NCBI GenBank assembly: GCA_015057115.1
Contig: SVEZ01000014.1
Span: 1 to 64,000 of the forward strand
DNA from: Lachnospiraceae bacterium
GTDB taxonomy: Bacteria > Bacillota > Clostridia > Lachnospirales > Lachnospiraceae
Reading direction: 5' to 3'
Length of the DNA stretch: 64,000 nt
Positions within the stretch are counted from its first letter, which is position 1. Every line of letters begins with the position of its first letter. The notes beneath the pieces were generated by a model, which was not told the origin of the DNA, searched no databases, and worked only from the letters and a program-made list of their open reading frames with translations. Below, in pieces: positions 34,268 to 44,130 of the stretch. A program made the position numbers and the translations under genes.

Positions 34268-35208
34268 TATTCTTCCCCTTTCATGGTCTTTTCTATGTTA
34301 GCTTGCATCCTTCGATATAATTCTTTGGCTGCATTGTAACCCATTTTCTTCTGGCGATGATTTACCGCTGCCACCTCTGCAATAACCGCAACATTTCGTC
34401 CCGGTCGGATTGGCAGAGATTGACATACCACCTTATTTCCGAGGAATTCCACATATTCCTCCTCCAGTCCCAGGCGGTCAAATTCTTCCTTCTGATTCCA
34501 CTCAGACAGTTTCAATACCAGATCAATGTTCTGCTTCTCTTTCACACTCTCGGCACCGAACAACATCTTAACGTCTATAATACCGATACCCCGCAGTTCC
34601 AAAAAGTGCTTTGTAATCTCGGGGGCCGTTCCCGACAGGGTATGCTCATTAATCTTTCGTATCTCCACTACATCATCCGCCACGAGACGATGTCCTCTTC
34701 GCACCAGTTCCAGAGCCGCTTCGCTCTTCCCGATACCGCTTTCACCGGTAATCAGCACTCCAACACCGTACACATCCACCAATACGCCGTGAATGGTAAT
34801 GCATGGTGCCAATTCCAGCTTCAGATAATAAATCAGCTCAGACATAAAAGCTCCGGTAGGCTGACTGGTTCCCAAAAGCGGAATATCCGCTTCCTCCGCC
34901 AATCGAATCATTTCCTCCTCCGGCTTCTGTCCTCTGGAAAAAATGATACAGGGCAGTTTCCGTTTAAAGAGTTCCTTATAAATCTGAAGTCGTTCTTCCT
35001 CCGACATTTTCATAAGATAGGTATATTCTACCGTACCGATAATCTGCACACGGGTTTCTTGAAAATGATCAAAATAACCGGTCAGTTGTAACGCCAAACG
35101 GTTCACATCCGGTTCCGTAATATTGTGCACATCCGGATCCAGTTTTTTCGTAAAATTCCGTAATCGGAATCGTTTCTTCAGATTACTTACCCGTAATCCT
35201 TCCTCCAT
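34267..35208 (-). CDS. hprK: HPr kinase/phosphorylase
   Basis: 313 aa from ATG 35208 with AAGGAGA 8 nt upstream. The open frame extends 41 codons further but into the end of uvrC, without a ribosome site. Walker A GESGIGKSEAALELV and the family signature ELRGIGIIDVKMLFG are intact, with a His at YGVGVLITGESG upstream context and PGRNVAVIAEVAAVNHRQKKMG at the end. It phosphorylates Ser46 of HPr (and presumably the Crh-like protein five genes down) in response to glycolytic state. Confidence 0.95.
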   Translation of the reverse strand: MEEGLRVSNLKKRFRLRNFTKKLDPDVHNITEPDVNRLALQLTGYFDHFQETRVQIIGTVEYTYLMKMSEEERLQIYKELFKRKLPCIIFSRGQKPEEEMIRLAEEADIPLLGTSQPTGAFMSELIYYLKLELAPCITIHGVLVDVYGVGVLITGESGIGKSEAALELVRRGHRLVADDVVEIRKINEHTLSGTAPEITKHFLELRGIGIIDVKMLFGAESVKEKQNIDLVLKLSEWNQKEEFDRLGLEEEYVEFLGNKVVCQSLPIRPGRNVAVIAEVAAVNHRQKKMGYNAAKELYRRMQANIEKTMKGEE

Positions 35209-35251
35209 GCTTTCTTCTCCTTGCATTTTTATAAAACATCGCTCTTTTCTT

Positions 35252-35280
35252 AGTTTAACACATCCTTCACGACTGTTCAA
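35252..35280 (-). promoter_or_regulatory. Possible internal promoter for hprK
   Basis: Minus-strand TTGAAC (35275-35280), 17-bp spacer, TAAACT (35252-35257). Four of six bases match at each hexamer. It lies at the uvrC end and would allow hprK-crh expression apart from uvrC. Confidence 0.45.
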
Positions 35281-37150
35281 CATGGAAAAAGTCATAAACT
35301 GACTGGGCACTAAGACTATTAAACCCGTCAACTTCCCTTAATTGTTCCACACTGGCCTCTTTTATTTCATCCAGCGAAGCAAAATGCTTCATTAGCGCCC
35401 TTCTTCGCTTCGGTCCGATGCCCTCAATCTCATCCAAAACCGACTTCACCTGATTTTTTCCACGCAGGCTTCTGTGGAACTCTATGGCAAAACGATGGGC
35501 TTCATCCTGCACCCTGGTAATCAGCTTGAAAGCTTCCGATGAGGTATCCATTGGAACCTCCAGGTTTTGGAAATACAGTCCTCTGGTTCTATGATTATCA
35601 TCTTTTACCATACCACACACCGGAATGGATAGATGCAGCTCTTCCAGCACTTTTTGCGCAATATTCACCTGTCCGCGTCCGCCATCCATCATAATCAAAT
35701 CCGGCAGCTTGGAAAAACGACCATACTCTGTATTCAGGCCTTTTTCCGCCAACTCCTCCTGCTCCCGTATACCATGGGAAAACCGGCGGGAAAGTACTTC
35801 ATACATGGATGCATAATCATCCGGTCCCGTCACCGTCTTTAGCCGGAATTTTCGGTAGTCGTTTTTCTTCGGACGACCGTCCTCAAAGACCACCATGGAA
35901 CCCACGCTTAAAAATCCACTGATATTGGAAATATCGAAGGCTTCCACTCGTTTCAACATGGGAAGCTCCAGTAAATCCGCGATCTCCTTCATCGCTCCCA
36001 AAGTTCGCGCTTCTTCCCGTTTTAATCGTTCTCTGTCTTTTGCCAATACCAAAAGGGCATTTTTCGCCGCCAGCTCCACCAATTTCTCTTTTTGCCCAAT
36101 CTTGGGAATCTTAATGGACACCTTATTCCCCCGGCGATTAGTAAGCCAGGTTTCCAGTTCCTCCCGATTCTCCGGTTCTTTTTCCATCATGATTTCCTTG
36201 GGCAAAAAGGGAGTGCCGCCGTAGTACTGCGACAAAAAGCTTCCCAGAATTCCTTCTTCTGTATCCTCCGGTGCCAGGGTCATATAAAAATGTTCTCTTC
36301 CCATAAGCTTGCCGTCCCGGACAAAAAACACCTGCACCACCGCTTCTCCCTTATCCATAGCCATGGCAACCACATCTCGGTCTTCAAAATCGGAATTGGT
36401 AATTTTCTGTTTCTGTGCCACCTGATTCACACTATTAAGCAAGTCCCGGTAACCTGCAGCCTCTTCAAACTCCATATTCTCGGAAGCTGCAAGCATCTTT
36501 TCTTCCAAAAGCTTCCGGATAGGGTCATAATTTCCATTCAGGAACAAAAGTGCTTGATCCACGTGACTCTTATATTCTTCCTGACTGATATACCCCTGAC
36601 AGGGCGCATCGCACTGCTTGATATGATAATTCAGGCAAGGCCGGTCCTTTCCGGTGTCCCTTGGCAGCACCCGGTTGCAACTACGTAAATGATACAACTT
36701 CTGCAAAAGATCAATGGTATCCCTTACGGATGCAGAACTTGTATACGGACCGAAATACTTGGATTTATCCTTTTTCATCTGTCTGGAAAACACCAGTCTG
36801 GGATAGGCATCTCCCAGGGTGACTTTAATGAACGGATAGGTCTTTCCATCCTTCAATAACGTATTATATTTCGGAGTATGCTCCTTAATGAGATTATTTT
36901 CCAAAACCAGAGCCTCCAGTTCGGAATCTGTCACGATATACTCAAAACGGGTAACCTGAGGCATCATTTTTTCTATTTTGGCTCTGCCATCTGCTCCTTT
37001 GCGGAAATACTGACGTACCCGGTTCTTTAAGGAAATGGCTTTTCCTACATATATAATTTCATCCTGCTGACCATGCATGATATAGACCCCCGGCTTACCC
37101 GGAAGTTTCTGCAATTCCTCTTCAAAATCAAATCCCTGTTCATTCTTCAT
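35267..37150 (-). CDS. uvrC: Excinuclease ABC subunit C
   Basis: 627 aa. Nucleotide excision repair nuclease. GIY-YIG domain at 14-95 ([27 protein letters not shown]), cysteine cluster [23 protein letters not shown] motif near 205-240 ([13 protein letters not shown]), EndoV-like RNase H domain ([18 protein letters not shown]) and a C-terminal pair of helix-hairpin-helix motifs ([16 protein letters not shown]). Full length. It lies after ftsH, from which it is separated by a terminator-like hairpin. Confidence 0.96.
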   Translation of the reverse strand: MKNEQGFDFEEELQKLPGKPGVYIMHGQQDEIIYVGKAISLKNRVRQYFRKGADGRAKIEKMMPQVTRFEYIVTDSELEALVLENNLIKEHTPKYNTLLKDGKTYPFIKVTLGDAYPRLVFSRQMKKDKSKYFGPYTSSASVRDTIDLLQKLYHLRSCNRVLPRDTGKDRPCLNYHIKQCDAPCQGYISQEEYKSHVDQALLFLNGNYDPIRKLLEEKMLAASENMEFEEAAGYRDLLNSVNQVAQKQKITNSDFEDRDVVAMAMDKGEAVVQVFFVRDGKLMGREHFYMTLAPEDTEEGILGSFLSQYYGGTPFLPKEIMMEKEPENREELETWLTNRRGNKVSIKIPKIGQKEKLVELAAKNALLVLAKDRERLKREEARTLGAMKEIADLLELPMLKRVEAFDISNISGFLSVGSMVVFEDGRPKKNDYRKFRLKTVTGPDDYASMYEVLSRRFSHGIREQEELAEKGLNTEYGRFSKLPDLIMMDGGRGQVNIAQKVLEELHLSIPVCGMVKDDNHRTRGLYFQNLEVPMDTSSEAFKLITRVQDEAHRFAIEFHRSLRGKNQVKSVLDEIEGIGPKRRRALMKHFASLDEIKEASVEQLREVDGFNSLSAQSVYDFFHVEQS

Positions 37151-37166
37151 ATTGCCTGTACTCCAA

Positions 37167-37195
37167 ACAAGCCGAAGGGAATCCCTCCGGCTTGT
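37167..37195 (-). terminator. Hairpin after ftsH
   Basis: Minus-strand ACAAGCCGGAGGG-AT-TCCCTTCGGCTTGT, a stem of 12 to 13 bp with one mismatch, then TTGGAG. There is no T tract, so it may attenuate rather than stop transcription into uvrC. Confidence 0.55.
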
Positions 37196-37198
37196 ATC

Positions 37199-39184
37199 TT
37201 ACTCTTCTACAAACATTGCTTCTGCTTCTTCATTCTCCGCTTCCGGTGTTGTTTTTAACTCTTCGGCTTCCTTTTCATCCGGATCCGGAATTCCTTTTTC
37301 CTTACGGAAAATCTTCATAAACTCCTTACCCGTAATAGTTTCTTTCTCGTAAAGATGCTCTGCAATCTTATCCAAAACCGGGCGGTTTTCTTTCAATAAA
37401 GTCATTGCCTTGTCATAACTTGCTTTTAACAGTTCTTTGACTTCCACATCAATTTCCGCCGCAGTTGCTTCACCGCAGTTCAATACAGCACGTCCATCCA
37501 GGTAACGGCTCTCCACCGATTCCAGACTCATCAGTCCGAACCGATCTGACATACCGTACTGAGTAATCATAGCACGGGCAATTCCCGTTGCCTGCTCAAT
37601 ATCATTGCTTGCTCCGGTGGTAACGGAATCAAATACCAATTCCTCTGCCGCACGTCCCGCCATAAAGGTAACCAGGCGGGCATTTAATTCAGCCTGGGTC
37701 ATCAGGTATTTCTCCTCTTCCGGAGTTTGCATTACATAGCCCAAGGCTCCCTTGGTACGCGGCACAATGGTAATCTTCTGTACCGGCTCTGCATCCTTCT
37801 GTAAAGCGGTAACCAGCGCGTGGCCAACCTCATGATATGCCACAATCTTCTTCTCTTCTGCGCTCATAATCCGGTCTTTCTTTTCTTTACCGGCAATAAC
37901 CACTTCCACAGATTCAAAAAGATCCGCCTGAGTTACAAACTTTCTTCCGTTCTTAACTGCGTTAATGGCAGCTTCGTTAATCATATTGGCAAGATCGGAA
38001 CCTACCGCTCCGCTGGTTGCCAACGCAATCGCTTCCAAATCCACGGTTTCATCCATCAACACATCCTTGGAATGAACCCGTAGAGTATCCAGACGCCCCT
38101 TCAAATCCGGCTTATCTACAATAATCCGACGGTCAAAACGTCCCGGACGCAAAAGCGCTTTATCAAGCACTTCCGGACGGTTGGTTGCCGCAAGAATCAA
38201 AAGACCTTTGGATGTATCAAAACCATCCATCTCCGCAAGGAGCTGGTTCAATGTCTGCTCACGCTCATCATTACCGCCGTAACGGGAATCACGACTCTTA
38301 CCGATGGCGTCAATCTCATCAATAAAAATAATACAAGGTGCCTGCTTATTGGCTTCCTGGAACAATTCACGTACACGCTTGGCACCAACACCTACAAACA
38401 TCTCCACAAAGTCGGAACCTGCAATAGAGAAAAAGGGTACCTTAGCCTCACCTGCCACAGCCTTGGCAAGTAATGTTTTACCGGTTCCCGGCGGTCCTAC
38501 TAAAAGCGCTCCCTTTGGAAGCTTGGCACCAATAGCGGAATACTTCCGCGGATTGTGTAAAAAGTCCACCACTTCCTGCAAGGACTCCTTGGCCTCTTCC
38601 TGTCCGGCAACATCCCTAAAGGTGACACCGGTGGATTTCTCCACGTAGACCTTGGCATTGCTTTTACCCATGCCCATGGCTCCCGGTCCCATCTTCTTCA
38701 TCAGGGAATTAGCAATCCACATCATCAATGCCACCGGAAGAACAATACTTAAAAAGCTAAAAATATAATTTGCCGTATCCTCCGGAATATCCGCTACAAT
38801 CTTGACATTATGTTCCTTTAATAAAGGAAGCAAATCATCATCCTGTACAATTCCTGTCACATATCGTTTGCTGTTAATTCTGGATTCAAATAGGTCAAAA
38901 ATATTGCCCTCGTCCTGAGTATTCTCCAACTCTGACTTATTCTTCGGCACAATATTGATTTGCCGTGTGGTAAATTCCACCGACTCAATCTGATCGTTGG
39001 TTACCATCTCCAGAAATTCCGAATAGGCAATCTCCTCCTTGGAAATTCCCGAATATCTGCTTTTTATCAATGTTACAAAAAACAGAACTACCAGGCCCAC
39101 CATCAGCATGGTAAAGATGGATCGTCCGTTCCTTCTGTTTTCCGGCCCCTGGCCTTTATTATCTCCTGGTTTGTTGTTATCCAT
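37199..39184 (-). CDS. ftsH: ATP-dependent zinc metalloprotease
   Basis: 661 aa. Two membrane helices (about 24-42 and 140-160) flank the extracytoplasmic FtsH domain. The AAA domain has [18 protein letters not shown], Walker [12 protein letters not shown] and the SRH region [20 protein letters not shown]. The protease zinc site is [11 protein letters not shown] with the distal Asp in [13 protein letters not shown]. The C-terminus is acidic. It degrades unassembled membrane proteins and short-lived regulators. Own promoter. Confidence 0.96.
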   Translation of the reverse strand: MDNNKPGDNKGQGPENRRNGRSIFTMLMVGLVVLFFVTLIKSRYSGISKEEIAYSEFLEMVTNDQIESVEFTTRQINIVPKNKSELENTQDEGNIFDLFESRINSKRYVTGIVQDDDLLPLLKEHNVKIVADIPEDTANYIFSFLSIVLPVALMMWIANSLMKKMGPGAMGMGKSNAKVYVEKSTGVTFRDVAGQEEAKESLQEVVDFLHNPRKYSAIGAKLPKGALLVGPPGTGKTLLAKAVAGEAKVPFFSIAGSDFVEMFVGVGAKRVRELFQEANKQAPCIIFIDEIDAIGKSRDSRYGGNDEREQTLNQLLAEMDGFDTSKGLLILAATNRPEVLDKALLRPGRFDRRIIVDKPDLKGRLDTLRVHSKDVLMDETVDLEAIALATSGAVGSDLANMINEAAINAVKNGRKFVTQADLFESVEVVIAGKEKKDRIMSAEEKKIVAYHEVGHALVTALQKDAEPVQKITIVPRTKGALGYVMQTPEEEKYLMTQAELNARLVTFMAGRAAEELVFDSVTTGASNDIEQATGIARAMITQYGMSDRFGLMSLESVESRYLDGRAVLNCGEATAAEIDVEVKELLKASYDKAMTLLKENRPVLDKIAEHLYEKETITGKEFMKIFRKEKGIPDPDEKEAEELKTTPEAENEEAEAMFVEE

Positions 39185-39234
39185 GTTATCCTCCTGTTAC
39201 TTCCTCACTTGCCGAATTCATAGCAAGTATCTAT

Positions 39235-39263
39235 ATTATATGCGCCCCGCACAATAAAATCAA
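39235..39263 (-). promoter_or_regulatory. Promoter of ftsH
   Basis: Minus-strand TTGATT (39258-39263), 17-bp spacer, TATAAT (39235-39240); the start codon is about 45 bp downstream. Confidence 0.72.
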
Positions 39264-39316
39264 TGCCTCGAATCTTAAGTTTTTGGGAAGTTTCTAAAAT
39301 TTTTCTAAAATAAAAG

Positions 39317-39345
39317 TAGATTTTTAGTCCTTTACGATATATAAT
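39317..39345 (+). promoter_or_regulatory. Possible promoter of pyrG
   Basis: TATAAT at 39340-39345 with a weak -35 (TAGATT) 17 bp upstream. The roughly 60-nt leader contains no terminator hairpin, so the reiterative-transcription attenuation known for Bacillus pyrG is not apparent. Confidence 0.45.
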
Positions 39346-39414
39346 AAATTGGTTGATTTATGTTCTAATGAAACTTTAATGATATATCAGAGCATTACTA
39401 TAAGGAGGAACTTT

Positions 39415-41019
39415 ATGCCTGTTAAATACGTTTTCGTCACCGGAGGAGTTGTTTCCGGACTTGGAAAAGGAATTACCGCAGCTTCTTTGGGCCGTTTGTT
39501 GAAAGCTCGTGGCTATACGGTTACGATGCAGAAATTTGACCCCTATATCAATATCGATCCCGGAACCATGAATCCGGTTCAGCACGGAGAGGTGTTCGTC
39601 ACCGACGACGGAGCCGAGACCGACCTTGACCTTGGTCATTACGAGCGTTTCATCGACGAAAGTCTGACCAAGAACTCCAATGTTACCACCGGAAAGATTT
39701 ACTGGTCCGTTTTGCAGAAGGAGCGTCGCGGAGACTTTGGCGGAGGAACCGTTCAGGTTATTCCTCATATTACAAATGAAATCAAGAGTCGTTTTTACCG
39801 CAATTTTACCACTGACAAAACCGAGATTGCCATTATCGAGGTAGGTGGAACTGTTGGTGATATCGAAAGCCAGCCGTATTTGGAATCCATTCGTCAGTTC
39901 CAGCACGAAGTGGGAAAAGAGAATATGATTTTAATTCACGTAACCTTAATTCCTTACATTAAGGCTTCCGGTGAGTTAAAAACCAAACCTACTCAGGCCA
40001 GTGTTAAAGAACTTCAGGGAATGGGTATCCAGCCGGATATTATCGTATGCCGTTCCGAGCACGAGCTTGACCAGGGATTAAAGGATAAAATCGCATTATT
40101 CTGTAACGTACCAAACAATCACGTTTTACAGAACCTGGATGTGGAGTATCTGTATGAAGCTCCTCTTGCCATGGAAAAAGAACACCTGGCACAGGTTGCC
40201 TGCGAGTGTCTCCACTTGGATTGTCCGGAACCGGATTTAAAAGATTGGCAGGAAATGGTTGATTCCCTTCGTAATCCAACCCAGGAAGTCAACATTGCTT
40301 TAGTTGGAAAATATATTCAGCTTCACGACGCATATATTTCTGTTGTGGAAGCGTTAAAGCACGGCGGTATTGCAGAGCGTGCCACCGTCAATATTAAATG
40401 GGTTGATTCTGAAACCGTAACCCCTGAGAATGCAGACGAGCTTTTCAAAGATCAGCAGGGTATTTTGGTACCGGGTGGTTTCGGAAGCCGTGGCATCGAC
40501 GGCAAGCTTCTTGCCATTGAGTATGCCCGCACCCACAAGATTCCATTCCTGGGACTGTGCCTGGGAATGCAGTTATCCATAGTAGAATTTGCCCGTCACG
40601 TATGTGGCTACAACGATGCACATAGCATCGAGTTAGATCCTACCACTACTCATCCGGTTATCGCATTAATGCCGGATCAGGAAGGTGTGGATGACATTGG
40701 CGGAACCCTTCGTCTTGGTTCCTATCCTTGCCATCTTTCCAAGGACAGCCTTGCATACAAGTTGTACGGCAACGATGTAATTCATGAGCGTCATCGTCAT
40801 CGCTATGAGGTAAACAATGATTTCCGCGCTGCTTTATCCGAGCACGGCATGATGTTATCCGGACTTTCTCCGGACGGACGTATTGTGGAAATGATTGAGA
40901 TTCCGGATCACCCATGGTTTGTTGCAACTCAGGCACATCCGGAGTTAAAGTCCAGACCAAACAGACCACATCCGTTGTTTAAGGGATTTGTGGAAGCTGC
41001 TGTAAAGTGTAAAAGATAA
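39415..41019 (+). CDS. pyrG: CTP synthase
   Basis: 534 aa from ATG 39415 with AAGGAGG 6 nt upstream; the frame upstream to 39349 is leader. Makes CTP from UTP with glutamine. Synthetase domain: [20 protein letters not shown] and [16 protein letters not shown]. Glutaminase domain from about 290: [12 protein letters not shown], nucleophile Cys in [11 protein letters not shown], and the His/Glu pair in THPE-like [10 protein letters not shown]. Full length. Confidence 0.97.
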   Translation: MPVKYVFVTGGVVSGLGKGITAASLGRLLKARGYTVTMQKFDPYINIDPGTMNPVQHGEVFVTDDGAETDLDLGHYERFIDESLTKNSNVTTGKIYWSVLQKERRGDFGGGTVQVIPHITNEIKSRFYRNFTTDKTEIAIIEVGGTVGDIESQPYLESIRQFQHEVGKENMILIHVTLIPYIKASGELKTKPTQASVKELQGMGIQPDIIVCRSEHELDQGLKDKIALFCNVPNNHVLQNLDVEYLYEAPLAMEKEHLAQVACECLHLDCPEPDLKDWQEMVDSLRNPTQEVNIALVGKYIQLHDAYISVVEALKHGGIAERATVNIKWVDSETVTPENADELFKDQQGILVPGGFGSRGIDGKLLAIEYARTHKIPFLGLCLGMQLSIVEFARHVCGYNDAHSIELDPTTTHPVIALMPDQEGVDDIGGTLRLGSYPCHLSKDSLAYKLYGNDVIHERHRHRYEVNNDFRAALSEHGMMLSGLSPDGRIVEMIEIPDHPWFVATQAHPELKSRPNRPHPLFKGFVEAAVKCKR

Positions 41020-41023
41020 AAGC

Positions 41024-41189
41024 AAATGACATGCACGCTATGTGGGAGCGCTCTCGCTCCATACAAGACATAGTGGCACATACGAACACAAAAACCGGAT
41101 GCAACTGAAGCTTAAGCTTCGATGCATCCGGTTTCCGTATTCTAAGTGCCAATGTCTTGTAAAGTCCCACATTAGCATGCATGTCATTT
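41024..41189. repeat. 166-bp nested palindromic element and terminator
   Basis: The outer arms 41024-41047 and 41165-41189 match with few differences (AAATGACATGCA against TGCATGTCATTT). A second pair, ACAAGACAT and ATGTCTTGT, lies inside. The core is ACCGGATGCA..TGCATCCGGT around the palindrome GAAGCTTAAGCTTC (41107-41120). A separate small hairpin GGAGCG-CTCT-CGCTCC is at 41045-41060. The segment 41049-41082 resembles 9580-9614. It lies between convergent pyrG and degV. Confidence 0.78.
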
Positions 41190-41244
41190 TTATTACCCTC
41201 GCACTTTACGGCAGCATCCGCTGCAAGTAAGTAGTATATTATTT

Positions 41245-42144
41245 TTACAGAGTCTCATATTTTCGGATAAATGCGATTCCCAGTGCGTGAGGACCGGTGT
41301 GTACGGCAGACACGGCTCCGATTTCTACTATGAAATCCGAATCCGGCTTACGCTCCAATAAGCTTATTCCAAACCGTTCCTCTACAGTATCCCGGAATTC
41401 TTCGCCCTCCTTTGCATCATAACCATGACCTACGGTAAAGCGATAGTTTAATTTATTATGCTCCGGGTTTCCGAAAAACTTCTCAATATAATGGTATACT
41501 TCCTCAATGGATTTCTTACGGGTACGGCTGATACCTCCGATTCCCAGCTTGCCATTTTCCAAAATAAGCAACGGGCGCAGATTCAGCTTACCGGCAGCGG
41601 AAGTTGCCAGCTTGCCGATACGTCCCCCTTTTCTTAAATACTCCAAAGATCCTACCGTAAATACAATCATACCGCTTTTTAACAAAGCAGGAATCTTCTC
41701 TGTCATCTGTGCAAAGCTTAAACCATCATCCCGCATCCGCACAAGTTCCTCTACAACCAAGGCCTGGGATGCTGTATTTTGCAAAGAATCATATACTGCA
41801 ATCTCTCCCTCCGGATACTCCTCCCGAATCATATCGTAGGCAGTATGGGCGGAACCGTAAGAACCACTCAAAGTGTTGGTTATGGTAATGCAGATTACAC
41901 TGTCCCCGGCATCTAACGCCTCTTTAAACCGCTGATAATAATCGTCTACGGAAGGAAGGGAGGACATGGGGAATGCTCCCTCATCCACCATACGATGATA
42001 AAACTCTTCCCTAGAAAGTTCTTCACGGTCTTTCTGATAATTCTCTCCGTCAAAAGTAATATATAGTGGCACAATCTCCACTTGATGCGCCTTAGCGTAT
42101 GCTACCGGCACGTCGCAGGCGCTGTCACTCATTATTCTGATCAT
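41245..42144 (-). CDS. DegV family fatty-acid-binding protein
   Basis: 299 aa. Signature MIRIMSDSACDVP, MSSLPSVDDYYQRF, ITITNTLSGSYGSAHTA and LEYLRKGGRIGKLA. DegV (FakB-like) proteins bind a fatty acid for phosphorylation by FakA; the kinase is not in this window. Cytosolic. It stands alone with its own promoter. Confidence 0.92.
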   Translation of the reverse strand: MIRIMSDSACDVPVAYAKAHQVEIVPLYITFDGENYQKDREELSREEFYHRMVDEGAFPMSSLPSVDDYYQRFKEALDAGDSVICITITNTLSGSYGSAHTAYDMIREEYPEGEIAVYDSLQNTASQALVVEELVRMRDDGLSFAQMTEKIPALLKSGMIVFTVGSLEYLRKGGRIGKLATSAAGKLNLRPLLILENGKLGIGGISRTRKKSIEEVYHYIEKFFGNPEHNKLNYRFTVGHGYDAKEGEEFRDTVEERFGISLLERKPDSDFIVEIGAVSAVHTGPHALGIAFIRKYETL

Positions 42145-42170
42145 ATCAATCTCTCCTTTATAACATGGAT

Positions 42171-42199
42171 ATTATAACATCTAGTATTAAAAACCACAA
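42171..42199 (-). promoter_or_regulatory. Promoter of the degV gene
   Basis: Minus-strand TTGTGG (42194-42199), 17-bp spacer ending in TGT, TATAAT (42171-42176). The extended -10 compensates for the weak -35. Confidence 0.65.
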
Positions 42200-42240
42200 G
42201 ATGAAGTTTTAAGCAATCATTTACTTGTTTCCGTCTCTTA

Positions 42241-42249
42241 TGCTATAAT
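42241..42249 (+). promoter_or_regulatory. Extended -10 promoter of the WYL gene
   Basis: TGC-TATAAT followed within 10 bp by AAAAAGGAGG, which leaves a very short leader of about 20 nt. Confidence 0.6.
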
Positions 42250-42271
42250 TGAAAAAGGAGGAGGCGACCTT

Positions 42272-43258
42272 ATGGCAAGATTGGAGAATCAGAAGCTGAA
42301 ACTAGTGGCTTTGCGGGACATTTTATTAAGCAAGACGGATGAAGAGCACCCGTTAAGTACGGCTGATCTGGTAGAGGAACTGGAGAAACTGGGTATTCAC
42401 GCTGAACGCAAGAGCATTTATACCGACATACAGGCTTTGGAATACTATGGCATGGATATTATTACCGTCCGCAATCGAAGCAACTATTACTATGTTGCCC
42501 ATCGGGAATTCGAACTTCCGGAGCTAAAGACTTTGGTGGACGTAGTGCAATCCGCACGTTTCATTACGGAGAAGAAATCCCGGGAGCTTATTTCCAAACT
42601 AGAGCATCAGACCAGCATCTACGAGGCCAAACAGCTTTCCAGAAATGTGATTATTACCAATCGTTCCAAAACCCAGAACGAAAACATTTTTTATAACGTG
42701 GATATGATTCACCATGCTTTGGCAGAGGACAAGCAGATTCGCTTTTTCTATTACGAGTGGAATGCTCAGAAACAACTGGTTCCAAGACGTGGCGGCAAGG
42801 AATATATAATCAGTCCCTGGGCTTTAATATGGGACAACGAAAATTACTATCTGTTAGGTTATGACGCTTCTGTTTCCATGCTCAAGCATTATCGTGTGGA
42901 TAAAATGAAACGTATGCAGGAACTTTCCGAACCCCGTTTGGGCAAGGAGGTAATGGATAGGTTCGATATGGCATCTTTTCAGCGTGCCACTTTCGGAATG
43001 TATTCCGGTGATGAAGTCATGGTAAAGCTGGTGGCAAGCGCCCAACTTACCGGCGTAATTCTGGACCGGTTCGGAACCGGCATCACCCTTCGTCCTTTAG
43101 ATGATTCCACCATCGAAGCCTATGTTCCGGTAAAAATTAGTACCCAGTTTTTCGGCTGGTTAACTGCCCTTGGTACCGGGATTCAGATAGCCTCTCCGGA
43201 ATCGGTTCGTCAAGAATACATGCAGCATCTGGCAGCCATATTAAAGCGTTGTTTATAA
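42272..43258 (+). CDS. WYL-domain transcriptional regulator
   Basis: 328 aa. N-terminal winged helix (about 10-75; LSTADLVEELEKLGIHAERK), a linker helix region, then a WYL domain (about 145-225; RFFYYEWNAQK, ISPWALIWDNENYYLLGYD) and a C-terminal WCX-type domain. WYL regulators sense ligands or nucleic acids and often govern DNA-damage or defence genes. No defence gene is adjacent, so its target is unknown. Confidence 0.88.
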   Translation: MARLENQKLKLVALRDILLSKTDEEHPLSTADLVEELEKLGIHAERKSIYTDIQALEYYGMDIITVRNRSNYYYVAHREFELPELKTLVDVVQSARFITEKKSRELISKLEHQTSIYEAKQLSRNVIITNRSKTQNENIFYNVDMIHHALAEDKQIRFFYYEWNAQKQLVPRRGGKEYIISPWALIWDNENYYLLGYDASVSMLKHYRVDKMKRMQELSEPRLGKEVMDRFDMASFQRATFGMYSGDEVMVKLVASAQLTGVILDRFGTGITLRPLDDSTIEAYVPVKISTQFFGWLTALGTGIQIASPESVRQEYMQHLAAILKRCL

Positions 43259-43285
43259 AACACCACGCCTCAGGGCGTGTATAAT

Positions 43286-43314
43286 AAAGAGGACAGCCTC
43301 AGGCTGTCCTCTTT
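43286..43314. terminator. Bidirectional terminator
   Basis: AAAGAGGACAGCC and GGCTGTCCTCTTT form a 13-bp perfect stem. It lies after the WYL gene and touches the stop codon of the convergent small gene. Confidence 0.85.
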
Positions 43315-43543
43315 ACTCATCAAACTCAACAATTACGAAGAATCCTTTTTCCGTCTCTTCGATACTTACTACCGTCCCCTGTCTGGACTGAATCCTCTCT
43401 GCCGCCGTAAAATTAGCAGACATGGCATAAGCCTTTCCAAGGGTGTAGTAATAGGAAGTCGGAAGTTTTCCTTCCGTAATCTCCAAAACATCTCCGGGCT
43501 TACATAACCCGGGGCGTTCCATTTTAAATTCTTCCCGTCGCAT
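43313..43543 (-). CDS. Small conserved-looking protein
   Basis: 76 aa, beta-rich by appearance (GDVLEITEGKLPTSYYYTLGKA, RQGTVVSIEETEKGFFVIVEF). No signal, no membrane segment. It starts 3 nt after the HutD-like gene and so is cotranscribed with it. I do not recognise a family. Codon use and coupling make it likely real. Confidence 0.65.
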   Translation of the reverse strand: MRREEFKMERPGLCKPGDVLEITEGKLPTSYYYTLGKAYAMSANFTAAERIQSRQGTVVSIEETEKGFFVIVEFDE

Positions 43544-43546
43544 AAC

Positions 43547-44113
43547 CTATCTTCCCCACTGTCTCTTAATTTCTACCACAATGGCTTCACCTCTGGCATT
43601 CTCCCATCGGCAGCCAATGTTGGTTCCTTTGATATGACAGCTGTCTCCTTCCGCAAGCTTTTCATATCGATCATCGGCAAAGTGAAGTATTCCGGCTTCC
43701 ACGGCAAAAACCACATATTCCTGCATTGCATTAATCTCCAGAACATCGCCCTGTCTAATGCGATACATTTTGCCGGTTGATCCTTTTAACATGAGGTTGA
43801 AATCTCTGCAGGTTCCGATGCAATGTACATTCTTATCTCCCGAGAAATTCACCACCACATCAGGGTTTACAAAAACCGATTCTTCTTTTTCAAAAATCAG
43901 CTCCAGGGTTCCATCCAGAGTTGTCAAATATCGATCCACGCCGGGAAGGCTGGTAAAATCCGATTCCGGAAGCAAACAGGTTGCCGTACTTACACGAAAT
44001 CGAAAGTCCCTTTTTGCATAGTCGGCTTTTTCCGGCGCAATAAGAATTTCCCAGGTTTCTCCACCGTTCCAGGTTGATTTTTTGTACTCACTTTGTCGAA
44101 TAACATTTATCAT
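43547..44113 (-). CDS. HutD/Ves family protein
   Basis: 188 aa, double cupin fold. WNGGETWEILIAPEKADYAKRDF and FRVSTATCLLPESDFTSLPG followed by DRYLTTLDG are the family marks; only short parts are diagnostic. HutD is linked with histidine use and Ves with cold growth; neither fits the context (no hut genes). A small-molecule-binding role is plausible. It starts 17 nt after the M42 peptidase stop. Confidence 0.8.
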   Translation of the reverse strand: MINVIRQSEYKKSTWNGGETWEILIAPEKADYAKRDFRFRVSTATCLLPESDFTSLPGVDRYLTTLDGTLELIFEKEESVFVNPDVVVNFSGDKNVHCIGTCRDFNLMLKGSTGKMYRIRQGDVLEINAMQEYVVFAVEAGILHFADDRYEKLAEGDSCHIKGTNIGCRWENARGEAIVVEIKRQWGR

Positions 44114-44130
44114 TTCTGTTCACCCATCCC

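Noticed and set aside
39346..39414. Attenuator in the pyrG leader
   Set aside because: No terminator hairpin or initial G run is present in the leader.
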